Source: CAMLHU01 sp049680185
GTDB lineage: Bacteria > Gemmatimonadota > Gemmatimonadetes > Gemmatimonadales > GWC2-71-9
DNA length: 64,000 nt
Assembly: GCA_049680185.1 (NCBI GenBank)
Contig: JBAUHI010000005.1
Coordinates: 1-64,000, forward strand
Reading direction: 5' to 3'
Position numbers and translations under genes: made by a program. This document shows, piece after piece, positions 1 through 8,833 of the stretch. The number at the start of each line of letters is the position of its first letter. Positions within the stretch are counted from its first letter, which is position 1. The notes below the pieces were generated by a model that worked only from the letters and a program-made list of their open reading frames with translations, was not told the origin of the DNA and ran no database searches.

Positions 1-711
1 CGGGGCCGCAGGCTGGGGCGGTGGGGGTGCCGGCTGGCCCCCGCCCGGCGGCTGGTCGGCGTAAAAGCGGAAATCGTCCTCGCCCACCCGGATCACGTCA
101 GCCCGGGCCAGGAGCCGCTGGCCCGCGATCTTCTCGCCGTTCACCAGCACCCCGTTGGTGCTGTGGTCGATCAGCAGGTACCCATTGGGCGACGTGACGA
201 TCTCGGCGTGCTTCCGCGAAACGTTCTTGCTCTCGACCACGACATCGCACCCGGCATCCCGACCGAAGACGAGGGAGGCCTTGCTGATGGCGTACTCCCG
301 CCCGTCGGTGAGGGACACCAGCCGCCCGTTGACCAGCCCGGCGGTCGGCTTTGCCTTGCCATCCTTCTTCATCCCCGCGACCGCGTTGGCCAGGTCGGAC
401 CCACTCACGTACTGGGTGCTTCCGCTCCGCTGCGGGTCCACCACCAGCATTTCCTGGGGTCCGACCTTGAGCTTGTCGCCATGAAGGACGGGGTGCGGGT
501 CGTTGCCGACCTTGACGCCGTTGAGCGAGAGCTCCGCCCCGGCCGCCAGCAAGCGGACGGACACGGAACCGTCCGCCGCGCTGTTCAAGATGGCGTGGCG
601 GGACTGGATACCGGCCCCGGCCAGGGTGATGGCCAAGCCAGGGTCGCTGCCGATCACCGCTTCGGGGGCCGGGATCGGGTGTTTCTGTCCACCGAACTCT
701 AGCTGCAGCAT
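1..711 (-). CDS. FHA-domain protein, two FHA folds (partial, runs off left edge)
   Basis: The reading frame starts at an ATG (709-711) and stays open to base 1, giving 237 visible codons; the C-terminus lies outside the window. Two forkhead-associated folds can be read. The first (about residues 1-95) is degenerate. The second (about 125-215) carries the phosphothreonine-binding set: GR in VFGRDAGCD, SRKH, and STNGVLVNGEKI. The visible part ends in a Pro/Gly-rich linker (PPGGGQPAPPPPQP), which usually joins an FHA domain to a further catalytic or sensory domain. FHA folds read Ser/Thr phosphorylation; the partner kinase cannot be identified here. The only ribosome-binding candidate is a weak GGACAGG just before the ATG. 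The 134 bp upstream hold a tandem TCGCGCCATTC pair (about 796-818) of unknown meaning. Confidence 0.88.
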   Translation of the reverse strand, partial: MLQLEFGGQKHPIPAPEAVIGSDPGLAITLAGAGIQSRHAILNSAADGSVSVRLLAAGAELSLNGVKVGNDPHPVLHGDKLKVGPQEMLVVDPQRSGSTQYVSGSDLANAVAGMKKDGKAKPTAGLVNGRLVSLTDGREYAISKASLVFGRDAGCDVVVESKNVSRKHAEIVTSPNGYLLIDHSTNGVLVNGEKIAGQRLLARADVIRVGEDDFRFYADQPPGGGQPAPPPPQPAAP

Positions 712-845
712 GGACCTGTCCCGGGGAAGATCAATGAAGGGGGAAAGCTACCGCGGCCCCTTATTTGTGCGCAAGCGAGGTGCAGATACCACTAGGTCGC
801 GCCATTCTCGCGCCATTCCGGCAGGGCAGATCGTGCGGTCGAGGG

Positions 846-2630
846 CTATGCCGCCCCGGCCGCCGAGGCGATCTGGAGGCGGTAGAGGCGCTCGTAGAGC
901 CCGCCGGCGGCCAGCAGTTCCCGGTGGCTCCCCCGCTCCTTCACCTCGCCGTGGTGCAGCACCAGGATCTCATCGGCGTGAAGGATGGTGCTCAACCGGT
1001 GGGCCACCACGATCGACGTCCGCCCCGCCATCAGCTCCGCCATTGCCCTCTGGATGAGCGCCTCCGATTCGGCGTCGACGGAACTCGTGGCCTCATCGAG
1101 GAGTAGGATGGCCGGGTCGAGTGCCAGGGCCCGCGCAAAGCTCAGTAGCTGCCGCTCCCCCACGCTCAGACTCCGTCCCCGCTCCCCCAGCACGTGCCCG
1201 TACCCCGCCGGCAGCCGCTCGATGAACCGCTCCGCCCCCACTCGACGCGCAGCCTCGCGTGCCCTGGCCTCGGTGACGCCGGTATCGAGCACCAGGTTCC
1301 GGAGGACATCGCCGGTAAAGAGGAAGAGATCCTGCTGCACGAATCCGATCAGGCGGCGGAGATCACCGGCGTCGAGTTCACGAATGTCGACCCCGTCGAC
1401 GGTCACCCGCCCCTCGGTCACATCATAGAAGCGGAGCAGGAGGCTCACGATCGTGGTCTTCCCTGCCCCGGTGTACCCGACCAGGGCCAGGGTTCGGCCG
1501 GGGCTGGCCGTGAAACTCACGTCCCGCAGCACCCAGGGGCCGTCGGGGGAGTAGCGGAAGGAGACGTGCTCGAAGCGCACCTCGCCCCGCACCGGCCGCG
1601 GGAGTCGGATCGGCGTGGCGGGCGCCGGCACGGTGATCGGCTGGTCGAGGAGGGTGAAGATCCGCTCCGAGGAGGCCATGGCACTCTGCAGGAGGTTGAA
1701 CTTCTCCGACAGGTCCTGCAGCGGCTGGAAGAAGCGCCGGGTGAGCTGGATGAACGCCGCGAGCACGCCGACGGTGAGGCTCCCGCCCAGCGACCGGAGC
1801 CCGCCGTACCATAGAAGGAGGGCCACCGCCACCGACGTGAGCACTTCCATGATCGGCAGGAAGACGGCGTAGATGGTGATCGAGCGGAGATGGGCCTCAA
1901 GGTGGTCCTCGTTGGCCTTGTCGAAGCGATCCCAGGTGGCCTGCTCCTGCCCGAACAGCTGCACCACGCGCATCCCGGTCAGGTGCTCGGCCAGGAACGA
2001 GTTGAGCCGGGCCAACCGGGTGCGGATGTCACGAAAGGCCTGCCGGACGTGGCGCCGGAAGACGATCGCCACGATCAGCACCACCGGCATCACCGCGAAC
2101 GTCACCAGCGCCAGCTGCCAGTCCATCACCAGCATCAGGATCATGATCGCCGCGAGCGTCATGACGTCGCCGATGACGGTGACGAACCCCGACGAGAGCA
2201 GGTCGTTGAGCGTCTCGACGTCGCTGGTGACGCGGGTGATGAGCCGACCCACCGGGTTCCGGTCGAAGTACGGGATGCTCAGGCGCTGCAGGTGGCCGAA
2301 GATCTGCTTCCGCAGGTCGTTCATGACCCGCTGGCCGATGAGCGTCGTGAGATAGGCACCACCGAAGTCGGCGCCGAAATTGAGCGCCAGCGACACGACG
2401 AACACCCCCGCCAGCGTCAGCAGGAGCCCGCTGTCGCCGGCGGGGATGGCCACGTCGATGGCGCGCTTGGTGAGTTCCGGCCCCACCAGCGCGAGGGCGG
2501 CCTCCCCGGCCAGGAGCGACAGCGCCGCCGCGACCAGCCAGCGGTACGGCGTCAGGTAGCGTACCAGCCGGGTGAAGAGCGCCGAGTCGTACCCTGCCTG
2601 GAGCGAGTCCTCGGAAATGCCGCCGCTCAT
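846..2630 (-). CDS. ABC exporter, fused membrane and ATPase domains
   Basis: A 594-residue half-transporter of the MsbA/multidrug exporter type. Residues about 20-320 form the six-helix membrane domain and about 345-590 the ATPase. The ATPase shows Walker A GYTGAGKTT (near 395), a Q-loop in VQQDLFLF, Walker B ILLLDEATSSVD and the H-loop AHRLST. The signature reads LSVGERQ instead of LSGGQ, a variant seen in lipid and drug exporters. The dimer would move a hydrophobic substrate out of the inner membrane; the substrate is unknown. The ATG overlaps the TGA of the upstream flippase-like gene (ATGA), so the two are probably translationally coupled and may work on the same lipid pathway. Confidence 0.93.
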   Translation of the reverse strand: MSGGISEDSLQAGYDSALFTRLVRYLTPYRWLVAAALSLLAGEAALALVGPELTKRAIDVAIPAGDSGLLLTLAGVFVVSLALNFGADFGGAYLTTLIGQRVMNDLRKQIFGHLQRLSIPYFDRNPVGRLITRVTSDVETLNDLLSSGFVTVIGDVMTLAAIMILMLVMDWQLALVTFAVMPVVLIVAIVFRRHVRQAFRDIRTRLARLNSFLAEHLTGMRVVQLFGQEQATWDRFDKANEDHLEAHLRSITIYAVFLPIMEVLTSVAVALLLWYGGLRSLGGSLTVGVLAAFIQLTRRFFQPLQDLSEKFNLLQSAMASSERIFTLLDQPITVPAPATPIRLPRPVRGEVRFEHVSFRYSPDGPWVLRDVSFTASPGRTLALVGYTGAGKTTIVSLLLRFYDVTEGRVTVDGVDIRELDAGDLRRLIGFVQQDLFLFTGDVLRNLVLDTGVTEARAREAARRVGAERFIERLPAGYGHVLGERGRSLSVGERQLLSFARALALDPAILLLDEATSSVDAESEALIQRAMAELMAGRTSIVVAHRLSTILHADEILVLHHGEVKERGSHRELLAAGGLYERLYRLQIASAAGAA

Positions 2631-3709
2631 GTAGCGCCCATCGCTGCGGTCCCGTCGGCGTCGATGCTCAGGAGCCCTTTCCGGACCCAGTTGGAGAACA
2701 CCAGGAACCCGAAGGCCAGGGTGTAATAGCTGAGCGTGAGGCGCCAGAGCAGCGTGTAGAGCGGCAGCGAGGTGCGCGGCACATATCCCGCCGCCATCAC
2801 CGCCGCCGAGAGGAGCTCGGCGATCCCCGACCCACCGGGCGTCGGCGCGAAGTAGAGCAGGAAGGTGATGAGGGTCTGCAGCAGGAGCACGTCGACGAAG
2901 TTGGCCTCGACCCCGATGGCGCGGAGCGCCACATACCCCGCCAGGAGCTTGTTGGCATGGGAGGGTGCGGACAGGAGTGTCGCCCACAGGAGCGAGAGCC
3001 ACCCGCGCGGCGTGTTGAACCGGAGCATGCTGGTGTGGGCCTGATCGATCCCGGCGCGCAGGCGGTCGAGCCGTTCGGCCACCCGGGGACGGCGGCGTCC
3101 GATCCAGCCGGCGAGCCGGTGGATGATGTCCCGCGCGACCCCGGGGAACACCATCACGGCGACCATCACGAGGCCGAGTCCGGCAAAAATGCCGAGGCTG
3201 CCGAGGAAGAGGTCGTAGAGGGAAAGGCCGAGGACGTCGCCGCGGGTACCGAGGGCCTTGCCAGCGCCCAGCACGATGGCGAGCGGGCCGGCAATGGCAA
3301 AGAACGCGATCGTGGCGACGAACGTCATCAGGGTCGAGGTCATGGCGACCGGGACCGGGACGCCGTTGCGTTTCATCGTATAGATCATCATCGGGCCGGC
3401 GCCCGACTGCACCGGCGTCAGGTAGGCGGCCCAGGCGCTCATTCCCCCGGCCAGGATCATCCCGCCCAGGGGCGGATTGGGATGCACCTGGCGGGTCACC
3501 ACCCAGAGCCGGAGACCGCCGCCGATCCAGTCCATCGACGCGAGGCCCAGGCCGATGAGCACCCACACCCAGTGGACCTGGCCCACCGACGCGAGGAAGG
3601 CGGGGAGGTTGTTCCCGTAGAGGAGCACCGCGCCGAATCCCACCAGGGAGATGACGGCGAAGAGTTCGAACCCGCGGCGGAGGAGGGTCGGAGAAAGGCT
3701 CTTGACCAT
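2627..3709 (-). CDS. Flippase-like membrane protein (lysylphosphatidylglycerol synthase TM family)
   Basis: A 360-residue polytopic membrane protein. It has about eight hydrophobic segments, an arginine-rich cytoplasmic loop (RRRPRVAERLDRLRAG) and the conserved stretch FAPTPGGSGIAE near residue 290, the family hallmark of the MprF flippase/AglD-type domain. Relatives move aminoacylated or glycosylated lipids across the inner membrane. The synthase half of MprF is absent, so a lysyl-lipid product should not be assumed. The start is the ATG at 3707-3709; upstream in-frame sequence is intergenic repeat DNA. The stop overlaps the ABC exporter start, which argues for an operon. A TACGTT hexamer lies 9 nt before the ATG. 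Confidence 0.85.
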   Translation of the reverse strand: MVKSLSPTLLRRGFELFAVISLVGFGAVLLYGNNLPAFLASVGQVHWVWVLIGLGLASMDWIGGGLRLWVVTRQVHPNPPLGGMILAGGMSAWAAYLTPVQSGAGPMMIYTMKRNGVPVPVAMTSTLMTFVATIAFFAIAGPLAIVLGAGKALGTRGDVLGLSLYDLFLGSLGIFAGLGLVMVAVMVFPGVARDIIHRLAGWIGRRRPRVAERLDRLRAGIDQAHTSMLRFNTPRGWLSLLWATLLSAPSHANKLLAGYVALRAIGVEANFVDVLLLQTLITFLLYFAPTPGGSGIAELLSAAVMAAGYVPRTSLPLYTLLWRLTLSYYTLAFGFLVFSNWVRKGLLSIDADGTAAMGAT

Positions 3710-3755
3710 GCGACGGGAAACGTACTGGCGCAGAGGCGGATGGGTCAACAACGCG

Positions 3756-3973
3756 GAGAAGGGAGACCGGAGACAGGAGACAACGCGGCCCAGTTCCCAC
3801 CCGAGTTCCGTGCCCGGAGAGCGGGACGATACAAGAGACAACGCGGCTCGGCGTCCACTCTGGTTCCGTGCCTGATGATCGAGGGGGGAGGAGGAGGACA
3901 GGCGCGCTGGGTAGGGAGCGGAAAAGAGATCCGAGTTGCGTTGTCTCCTGTCGCTTGTCTCCGGTCTCTTCTC
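3756..3973. repeat. Heptamer repeat locus with inverted arms (GGAGACA type)
   Basis: This locus fills the gap between the divergent flippase-like gene and uvrA. On the left the top strand carries GGAGACC-GGAGACA-GGAGACA (3761-3782). Near-complementary units (TTGTCTCC, TGTCTCCGG) return at 3938-3973 with a 5-bp insertion. Between them are two imperfect 40-bp direct copies starting at about 3775 and 3835 (31 of 40 bases match by eye), both ending in GTTCCGTGCC. No protein fits here. Confidence 0.75.
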
Positions 3974-3993
3974 AGATGCCCTCGTGACTCCAT

Positions 3994-3999
3994 TATCCT
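3994..3999 (+). promoter_or_regulatory. Putative -10 of uvrA, leaderless geometry
   Basis: TATCCT ends 7 nt before the uvrA ATG, so the expected transcript start falls at or next to the start codon. The same hexamer at the same distance precedes holB (13383-13388). No convincing -35 is seen. A GAGG sits only 2 nt from the ATG, too close for a normal ribosome-binding site. Confidence 0.45.
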
Positions 4000-4006
4000 T
4001 GAGGCA

Positions 4007-6814
4007 ATGGCACCCTCCGCCATCCGCATCGTCAACGCCCGCCAGAACAACCTGCGCGGCATCACGGTCGACCTGCCCCACCGTGCGCTCATCGCGATCA
4101 CGGGCCCGTCGGGTTCGGGGAAGAGTTCGCTCGCCTTCGACACGCTCTACGCCGAAGGACAGCGGCGGTATATCGAGTCGCTCTCCACCTACGCCAAGCA
4201 GTTCCTCGACCGGATGCCGAAGCCGCTGGTCGATCACATCGAGGGGATCGCGCCGGCGGTCGCCATCGAGCAGCGCAATCCCACGACGTCGAGCCGTTCG
4301 ACGGTCGGCACCGCGACCGAGATCTACGATCACCTCCGGCTTCTCTGGGCCCGGGTCGGCATCCAGCTCTGCCGCAATTGCGGCGGTCGCGTGCGCCGCG
4401 ACAACCCCGAGGTGGCCACCGACCAGCTCCTTCTGCGCGCCTCGGGACGTCTGCAGGTGGCGTTCCCCCTCCCCGCCTCGACCCGGCGCGACCACGACCT
4501 TGTCATCGAGAACCTGCGGGCACTGGGCTTCGTGCGCCTCCTGGTCGATGCCCTGCCCCAGCACCTGGACGAGCTCCCCGCCGGCCTCGACCTGACCAAG
4601 GCTGGTGAAGTGCTGGTGATCGTCGACAGACTGACCGCCGAACCCGCCACCCGCGGAAGGATCGTCGACGCCATCGCCACCTCCTTCCTCGAAGGGGAAG
4701 GCGTCGCCCTCGCACTCTTCGACGGGCCGGCCGGCCCGGAGCGGATGCGCTTCACCGAGTTCCCCTCCTGCAGCCTCTGCGACACACCCGCCGCGACCCT
4801 CACCCCGGCGCTCTTCTCCTTCAACAACCCCCGCGGCGCCTGCGCCGGCTGCAAGGGATTCGGCGCGGTACTCGGGTACGACGAGTCGCTCGTCATCCCC
4901 GATCGCAGCCGCTCGATCGAGGACGGCGCCATCGACCCGTGGACCAAGCCGCGCTACGAGACCCGCCGGAAGCTCCTCAAGGACGCCGCCAAGAAGCTCG
5001 GTGCTCCCACCGACGTGCCCTGGAGCAAGCTCAAGAAGACGGTCCAGCGCGAACTCCTCTACGGCAAGGTGGGGCGCTTCACCGGGATCTTTCCCTTCCT
5101 GAAGGGACTCGAGGAAAAGCGCTACAAGCAGTACATCCGCGTCTTCCTCAGGCAGTACCAGCTCGCCAAGACCTGCCCGGTGTGCGGCGGCTCGCGCCTC
5201 AACGCCGACGCCCTTGCCGTCCAGGTCGCGGGCCAGACGATCGCCACGGTGGCGGGATGGCCGGTGGACCAGCTCGCCGGCTGGGTCGAAGGGCTGCACC
5301 TCGGCGAGTTCGAACAGCAGATCGCCCAGCTGATCGTGGGCCAGCTCCGCTCTCGCGTCTCCTTCCTCCGCGACGTCGGCCTCGGTTACCTGACCCTCGA
5401 CCGCCAGACCCGCACCCTCTCCGGCGGCGAGGCGCAGCGCATCTCGCTCTCCAACGCGCTCGGCTCGGAGCTGGTCGACACGCTGTACGTCCTCGACGAG
5501 CCGTCGATCGGACTCCACCCCCGCGACATCGATCGCCTCCTGGGGCTCCTCGACCGGTTGCGTGATCTCGGCAACACCGTGGTCGTGGTGGAACACGATC
5601 TCGCGGCGATCGCCAAGGCCGATTGGATGGTGGAGCTCGGCCCCGGTGCCGGAGAGCACGGTGGCAAGCTCGTCTACGCTGGGCCGGCCTCCGGCGCCGG
5701 GGAGACGCTCACCGGGCAGTACCTCTCCGGCCAGAAACGGATCGCGGTGCCGAGCATGCGGCGGAAGGCCGGACCGTCGTGGCTCCGGATCAGGGGAGCG
5801 ACGCTCCATAACCTCCACGGTGCCGATGCCGACATCCCACTCGGCACCCTCACCGTGGTCACCGGCGTTTCCGGTTCGGGAAAGAGCTCCCTGGTGCACG
5901 ATGTGCTGTATCGGCGGCTGGAGGAGAAGCTTCACGGTGCCCACTCCGCCAAGTCCCACCTGGGCGAGGCCGTGGGCGATGTGTCCGGGCTGACTGGGGC
6001 CGAATTGGTGGAGGATGTGCTGCTGGTGGATCAATCGCCCATCGGACGCTCGCCGCGCTCCAATCCCATCACCTACGTCAAGGGATTCGACGACATCCGG
6101 GAGCTCTTCGCCAGTCAACCGCTGGCACGGCAGCGGCGCTACACCCCGGGGACCTTTTCCTTTAACACCCCTGGTGGGCGCTGCGAGGCGTGCGAGGGCG
6201 CCGGACACGTGCAGGTGGAGATGGTCTTCCTGGCCGACGTCTTCGTGCCGTGCGAGGTGTGCGGGGGGTCGCGCTACAAGCGGGAAGTGCTGGACGTAAA
6301 GATCAAGGGCCAGTCGATCGCCGATGTGCTGCAATGGACCGTGACCGAAGCGGCCCAGCGCTTCCGGCACCAGGCCAAACTCGGCGCCGCGCTGCAGCAG
6401 CTCGAGGCCGTGGGGCTTGGCTACCTGCGGCTAGGCCAGCCGGCGACGACGTTGTCAGGAGGAGAGGCGCAGCGGCTCAAGATCGCGCGGGAATTGCTGG
6501 CCGCCGGGAAACGACGGGGGCGGAAGGTGTACATCCTCGACGAGCCGACCACCGGACTGCACCTGGACGACGTGCGGGTGCTGATCCAGGTCCTCGACCG
6601 GCTGGTCGACGCCGGCAACACCGTCATCCTGATCGAGCATCATTTGGATGTCATCAAGCGCGCCGACTGGGTCATCGACCTGGGCCCTGAAGCTGGTGAT
6701 GCTGGTGGACGCGTCGTAGTCCAGGGGACGCCGGAGGACGTCGCGCGGTCGGAGGTGTCCCACACCGGGCGGTATCTGCGGAGTGTGCTGCTGGAAGCGC
6801 CGGGAGGCGCCTGA
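4007..6814 (+). CDS. uvrA: Excinuclease ABC subunit A
   Basis: UvrA, 935 residues, close to the usual 940. It is the damage-recognition ATPase of nucleotide excision repair and loads UvrB. Two ABC modules are intact: Walker A GPSGSGKSS (33-41) with LSGGEAQR (near 470), and GVSGSGKSS (near 620) with a second LSGGEAQR (near 820). Cysteine clusters CSLC...CAGC (about 256-283) and CEAC...CEVC (about 727-752) are the zinc modules. The chosen ATG gives the standard N-terminus (IRIVNARQNNLRGI); the longer open frame upstream is repeat DNA. It opens a region rich in repair genes, but a convergent decarboxylase separates it from the alkylation-repair operon. Confidence 0.97.
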   Translation: MAPSAIRIVNARQNNLRGITVDLPHRALIAITGPSGSGKSSLAFDTLYAEGQRRYIESLSTYAKQFLDRMPKPLVDHIEGIAPAVAIEQRNPTTSSRSTVGTATEIYDHLRLLWARVGIQLCRNCGGRVRRDNPEVATDQLLLRASGRLQVAFPLPASTRRDHDLVIENLRALGFVRLLVDALPQHLDELPAGLDLTKAGEVLVIVDRLTAEPATRGRIVDAIATSFLEGEGVALALFDGPAGPERMRFTEFPSCSLCDTPAATLTPALFSFNNPRGACAGCKGFGAVLGYDESLVIPDRSRSIEDGAIDPWTKPRYETRRKLLKDAAKKLGAPTDVPWSKLKKTVQRELLYGKVGRFTGIFPFLKGLEEKRYKQYIRVFLRQYQLAKTCPVCGGSRLNADALAVQVAGQTIATVAGWPVDQLAGWVEGLHLGEFEQQIAQLIVGQLRSRVSFLRDVGLGYLTLDRQTRTLSGGEAQRISLSNALGSELVDTLYVLDEPSIGLHPRDIDRLLGLLDRLRDLGNTVVVVEHDLAAIAKADWMVELGPGAGEHGGKLVYAGPASGAGETLTGQYLSGQKRIAVPSMRRKAGPSWLRIRGATLHNLHGADADIPLGTLTVVTGVSGSGKSSLVHDVLYRRLEEKLHGAHSAKSHLGEAVGDVSGLTGAELVEDVLLVDQSPIGRSPRSNPITYVKGFDDIRELFASQPLARQRRYTPGTFSFNTPGGRCEACEGAGHVQVEMVFLADVFVPCEVCGGSRYKREVLDVKIKGQSIADVLQWTVTEAAQRFRHQAKLGAALQQLEAVGLGYLRLGQPATTLSGGEAQRLKIARELLAAGKRRGRKVYILDEPTTGLHLDDVRVLIQVLDRLVDAGNTVILIEHHLDVIKRADWVIDLGPEAGDAGGRVVVQGTPEDVARSEVSHTGRYLRSVLLEAPGGA

Positions 6815-6843
6815 CCCCTGCGAACCCGGCATCGGTAACAACA

Positions 6844-7104
6844 GCGAACCACGGAGACACGGAGGAACTGGAGGTTCACGGAGCACAACCGCTTTGTGTG
6901 GTCGGCCGGGAGCCCTCCCTGCAAGACCACATCGATCGTTCTCCTTGCGTCTCCGTGGGCTCCGTGTCGGAGCCTGTCCCGAGCGTGGCGCAGTGTGGTT
7001 CGCAGTTCACGATGTATGTGAACTCGCAGTGAGCCTTACAGGGCGACCACACAATGAGGTTGTTCTTCGTGGGTCTCCGTGACCTCCGTGTCTCCGTGGT
7101 TCGC
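6844..7104. repeat. Octamer repeat locus with perfect 22-bp inverted ends (CACGGAGA type)
   Basis: The 301-bp gap between convergent uvrA and the PLP decarboxylase has no gene. It is bounded by a perfect 22-bp inverted repeat (6844-6865 against 7083-7104) built from the octamer CACGGAGA. Further units of the same kind (GGTTCACGGAG, CTCCGTGGGCTCCGTG, GGGTCTCCGTGACC) lie inside. An RNA crossing it could fold into a long hairpin, so it may serve as a two-way terminator. No T-tract is seen. Confidence 0.8.
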
Positions 7105-7115
7105 AGTTGCCTGCG

Positions 7116-8552
7116 CTACAAGCCCACGCGTATTCCGTTCGCGCACTCCATGATCAGTGCCCATGTCTCCCGCAGGTAGTCCCGCGTCAGCGCCAAGGAC
7201 CCGATCGAGAGCCGGAGCACGTAGCGACCGTTGAGCGTGGTGTGGGTAAGCAGCGCCCGCCCCGTGGCGTTGATCGCTCCCACGAGCTGGCGATTGAGTT
7301 CGTCCACGGCGGGATCGTCGGCGCGAAGCTTCGCAGGCCGGTGCCGGAAGCAGACCAGCCCCAGCGGCGTCGGTGCCATCGGCTCGAAGGCGGGATCGGC
7401 CTCGACCCATTCGCGGAATTCCTGCGCCAGCGCAATGTGTTCGCGGATCTTGGCCTGCAGTCCATCCACTCCGAAGTCGCGCAGCACGAACCAGAGCTTG
7501 AGCGCCCGGAACCGGCGCCCCAGAGGGATCCCCCAGTCGCGGTAGTTGGCCACGGCGGCATCGTGGGCCGACTTCAAGTACTCCGGATGGATCCCGCAGG
7601 TGCGGACCAGCGTGTCGACATCGCGCAGGTAGTAGGCGGAGCAATCGAAGTTGGTGAAGAGCCACTTGTGCGGATTGAAGACGAAGCTGTCGGCCCGCTC
7701 GACCCCGGCCAGCAGGTGGCGTTGCTCGGGAAGGACCGCGGCAGATCCGGCATAGGCCGCGTCGACGTGGAGCCAGGCGCCGTACTGTGCCGCCAGTTCC
7801 GCGATGGCGGGCACCGGATCGATCGCCGTGGACGAGGTCGTCCCCACCGTGGCCACCACGCACGCCGGCTTGAGCCCCGCCGCCACGTCCGCGGCAAGTG
7901 CTTTTGCCAGTGCATCGGGGCGCATCGCGAAGCTGGCGTCGGTGTCGATGACCCGGAGCCGCTCCTCGCCGATGCCTGCCAACCGCACTCCTTTGGCGAT
8001 CGAGCTGTGCGCTTCGCCTGACGCATACACCGTCAGGCGCTGCGCATCCGGGGCTGACGCGCCGAGCCGAGACCAGGCAAAATCCGTGGCGCGCTCCCGG
8101 GCACAGAGAATGGCCACCAGCGTGGCGCTCGAGGCGGTGTCCTGGATGACGCCGGTGAAGGTCGCCGGCAATCCGACCAACTGGCGCAGCCAATCCATCA
8201 TCGCCTGCTCGGTCTCGGTGCCGGCGGGACAGGTCGCCCAGCTCATGCAGTTGGCACCCATCGCCGCGGTCATCATCTCCGCCAGCACCGAAGCCGGGCT
8301 CGTGTCAGCCGGGAAGTATCCGAACCAGCCGGGGTGCTGCCAGTGGCTCATCCCCGGCATCACGATCCGCTCGACATCGGCGAGCACGCGGTCGAACGAC
8401 TCACCACTTGATGGCGGCGCCGCCGGGAACTGGCGACGGATAGCACCCGGCTCCAACGACGGCGTCACTGGCCGATCGGGAAGCGACACCAGATAGTCCG
8501 CCATCCAGTCGGCGATGCGGTGGGCATTGGTGCGGAATTCCTGGAGATCCAT
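7116..8552 (-). CDS. Pyridoxal-phosphate decarboxylase (aromatic-L-amino-acid decarboxylase family)
   Basis: A 478-residue group II amino-acid decarboxylase, the usual length of the tyrosine/tryptophan/DOPA decarboxylases. Visible landmarks are HWQHPGWFGYFP near the N-terminus, the cofactor-binding HVDAAYAGSA, and the Schiff-base lysine in FNPHKW (near residue 295). It would release CO2 from an aromatic amino acid to make the amine (for example tryptamine or tyramine); the exact substrate cannot be read from sequence. It stands alone between two repeat loci and is convergent with uvrA. No clear ribosome-binding site precedes the ATG. Confidence 0.93.
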   Translation of the reverse strand: MDLQEFRTNAHRIADWMADYLVSLPDRPVTPSLEPGAIRRQFPAAPPSSGESFDRVLADVERIVMPGMSHWQHPGWFGYFPADTSPASVLAEMMTAAMGANCMSWATCPAGTETEQAMMDWLRQLVGLPATFTGVIQDTASSATLVAILCARERATDFAWSRLGASAPDAQRLTVYASGEAHSSIAKGVRLAGIGEERLRVIDTDASFAMRPDALAKALAADVAAGLKPACVVATVGTTSSTAIDPVPAIAELAAQYGAWLHVDAAYAGSAAVLPEQRHLLAGVERADSFVFNPHKWLFTNFDCSAYYLRDVDTLVRTCGIHPEYLKSAHDAAVANYRDWGIPLGRRFRALKLWFVLRDFGVDGLQAKIREHIALAQEFREWVEADPAFEPMAPTPLGLVCFRHRPAKLRADDPAVDELNRQLVGAINATGRALLTHTTLNGRYVLRLSIGSLALTRDYLRETWALIMECANGIRVGL

Positions 8553-8568
8553 GCCGGGCTCGATGTGG

Positions 8569-8654
8569 GGGGCTAGGAGCTAGGGGCGAGAAGCTAGGAG
8601 CTAGGGGCTAGGGGCTAGAGGCTAGAGGCTAGGCACTAGGTGCTAGGTATTAGG
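8569..8654. repeat. Heptamer tandem repeat (GCTAGGG/GCTAGAG type)
   Basis: About eleven imperfect copies of a 7-bp unit (GCTAGGG, GCTAGAG, GCTAGGA) begin 16 bp upstream of the decarboxylase start. The in-frame TAG triplets make it unlikely to be coding. Together with the octamer array that follows it fills the 281-bp divergent intergenic region between the decarboxylase and the Ogt-AlkA gene. Confidence 0.85.
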
Positions 8655-8721
8655 TGTGACGGGATCGGCATCGAGTCTCCCAAACGTCGACTCAACTCCG
8701 CGACGCGCGACCCTCCGTCCC

Positions 8722-8815
8722 TGCGCCTATCCGTCTATGCGCCTATGCGCCTGTGCGCCTGTGTGTCTGTGCGCCTGTGTGTCTGTGCGCCTGTGCGCCT
8801 GTGCGCCTGTGCGCC
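8722..8815. repeat. Octamer tandem repeat (GCGCCTGT type)
   Basis: About eleven copies of an 8-bp unit drifting from GCGCCTAT to GCGCCTGT and GTGTCTGT. It ends 5 bp before the putative -10 of the Ogt-AlkA gene, so the -35 zone of that promoter lies inside the array. The same octamer occurs inside the aldehyde dehydrogenase coding region at 52435-52463. Confidence 0.88.
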
Positions 8816-8820
8816 CCAAC

Positions 8821-8826
8821 TATATT
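8821..8826 (+). promoter_or_regulatory. Putative -10 (TATATT) of the ogt-alkA operon
   Basis: TATATT ends 7 nt before the GTG start, placing transcription at or next to the first codon. There is no room for a Shine-Dalgarno sequence, so the message is probably leaderless. The -35 region would be made of octamer repeat. Confidence 0.5.
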
Positions 8827-8833
8827 CTAACCC

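Noticed and set aside
2957..4006. Long open frame on the + strand running from 2957 into uvrA
   Set aside because: It is antisense to the flippase-like gene and its product is a low-complexity Glu/His/Arg-rich string. uvrA begins at 4007. Such shadows are common in GC-rich DNA.
8569..8815. Possible CRISPR array
   Set aside because: Units are 7-8 bp with no spacers, and there are no cas genes.
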